NCBI GenBank assembly: GCA_016844625.1
Contig: JAERMN010000192.1
Coordinates: forward strand, 1-6,377
Length of the DNA: 6,377 nucleotides
Direction: 5' to 3'
Source of the DNA: Deltaproteobacteria bacterium
Lineage (GTDB): Bacteria > Desulfobacterota > Binatia > UBA9968
In this document: positions 5,742 through 6,377 of the stretch, in pieces
How positions within the stretch are numbered: position 1 is the first letter of the stretch
How the letters are laid out: each line of letters begins with the position of its first letter
Translations under genes and position numbers: made by a program
Notes under the pieces: generated by a model
What the model was told of the DNA's origin: nothing
Seen by the model: only the letters and a program-made list of their open reading frames with translations
Databases searched by the model: none

Positions 5742-6377
5742 GTGAAAACGATTCGTGAGCAGATCGAAGTTGACGGTAGCGCCATGAATTTATTTTTGGC
5801 GCAGCCCGATGGCAGTGGGACGCTGCCGGCGGTGGTGGTGATCCAGCATCAGTACGGGGTGGACAAGTTCATGGAGGAGATGACCGAGCGCTTCGCGCGC
5901 GACGGATTCTTCGCCGTGTGCCCGGATCTCTATCATCGCGATGGGCCGGACTGTAAAGACGACGGGCCGACGCGCCGCGGTAGAGCGCGGGATACAAACA
6001 TCATCAACGACGTCAACGCGGCGATGGCGCACTTGCGCTCAAACAAATTAGTCGACAGCCGGCGCGTGGCGATTCTTGGTTTTTGTATGGGTGGACGGGT
6101 AGCGTATTTAATGGCGGCAGCGAGCAAAGATTTTAAAGCGGCGATCACCTGGTATGGGGGAAGTTGCTTTCGCCAGTGGGGCGATGGGCCGACGCCGTTT
6201 GAGCGCACCGCGGAGATTTCCTGTCCGATCCAAGGACACTTCGGCGCGACCGATCAAAATCCGACGTTGGAAGACATGGCGAAGCTCGATGCGGAATTGA
6301 CCAAGCACGGCAAAGTTCACGACTTCTACGTTTACAAAGACACCGGCCACTCGTTCATGGACCCGCATCATCCGGAT
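5742..6377 (+). CDS. Dienelactone hydrolase family alpha/beta hydrolase (partial, 3' end outside window)
   Basis: The first 212 codons of an alpha/beta hydrolase of the dienelactone hydrolase family; about 20-30 residues are probably missing, as the family is usually 230-245 aa. The catalytic triad is visible: Cys115 in the nucleophile elbow GFCMGG (113-118), Asp171 in GATDQNP (168-174) and His203 in TGHSF (201-205). PDLYHRDGPD (61-70) is the family's PDLY segment. Two positions differ from classical carboxymethylenebutenolidase: the QE(I/W)FG segment reads QHQYG (35-39), placing His36 where Glu36 normally tunes the Cys, and the position of substrate-binding Arg206 (GHSFAR) is Asp207. An ester or lactone substrate other than dienelactone is likely. 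I chose GTG at 5742 because GAGGT (5732-5736) precedes it by five bases and an in-frame TAG lies at 5730; the later ATG at 5784 has no binding site. No secretion signal is seen, so it is probably cytoplasmic. Confidence 0.86.
   Translation, partial: MKTIREQIEVDGSAMNLFLAQPDGSGTLPAVVVIQHQYGVDKFMEEMTERFARDGFFAVCPDLYHRDGPDCKDDGPTRRGRARDTNIINDVNAAMAHLRSNKLVDSRRVAILGFCMGGRVAYLMAAASKDFKAAITWYGGSCFRQWGDGPTPFERTAEISCPIQGHFGATDQNPTLEDMAKLDAELTKHGKVHDFYVYKDTGHSFMDPHHPD

Noticed and set aside
5405..5758. Open frame on the plus strand containing VVISTEGRNPS
   Set aside because: It spans the whole of composite repeat B, has repeat-derived phrases, and overlaps the promoter and first codons of the dienelactone-hydrolase-like gene in another frame.

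Overview
The window carries five protein genes from a moderately GC-rich bacterial chromosome. The gene types (an SsuA/NMT1-like periplasmic binding protein, a TatD-type hydrolase, an MFS transporter, a benzoylformate-decarboxylase-like ThDP enzyme and a dienelactone-hydrolase-like enzyme) and the intergenic repeats are what I would expect of a free-living heterotroph, possibly an uncultivated soil or sediment lineage near Deltaproteobacteria, Binatota or Rokubacteria. The lineage is a low-confidence guess; there is no rRNA, tRNA or taxonomic marker here.

Layout. Positions 1-70 hold a TTGACA promoter overlapping a perfect 7-bp dyad. It drives 71-1102 (+), a secreted substrate-binding protein. 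Convergent to it, on the minus strand, is a probable two-gene unit: an MFS transporter (3224 to 2061) followed by a TatD-family metal-dependent hydrolase (1981 to 1199). A short dispersed repeat in the 79-bp gap between them appears to supply the ribosome binding site of the hydrolase. After a repeat-filled divergent gap (3225-3623) comes 3624-5372 (+), a 582-aa ThDP enzyme. A second repeat-filled gap (5373-5741) leads to a GTG-started alpha/beta hydrolase of the dienelactone hydrolase family, cut off by the window end after 212 codons.

How the genes may work together. The two plus-strand enzymes at 3624-6377 and the solute-binding protein would suit uptake and breakdown of small organic (2-oxo or aromatic-derived) acids, but nothing in the sequence ties them into one pathway. 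The ThDP enzyme and the hydrolase are separated by about 370 bp and each seems to have its own promoter.

The most distinctive structure is in the non-coding DNA. The ThDP gene is bracketed by two composite elements built from the same modules: a ~93-100 bp module in direct orientation, an ~82-bp module in opposite orientations, an 8-bp unit present three times in one copy and twice in the other, plus further 9-bp and REP-like repeats. I see no CRISPR array, defence system, transposase, integrase or RNA gene, and no strong case for a wholly new system. The points most worth checking are the mosaic repeats, the substituted active-site positions of the two enzymes, and the operator-like dyads at promoters.
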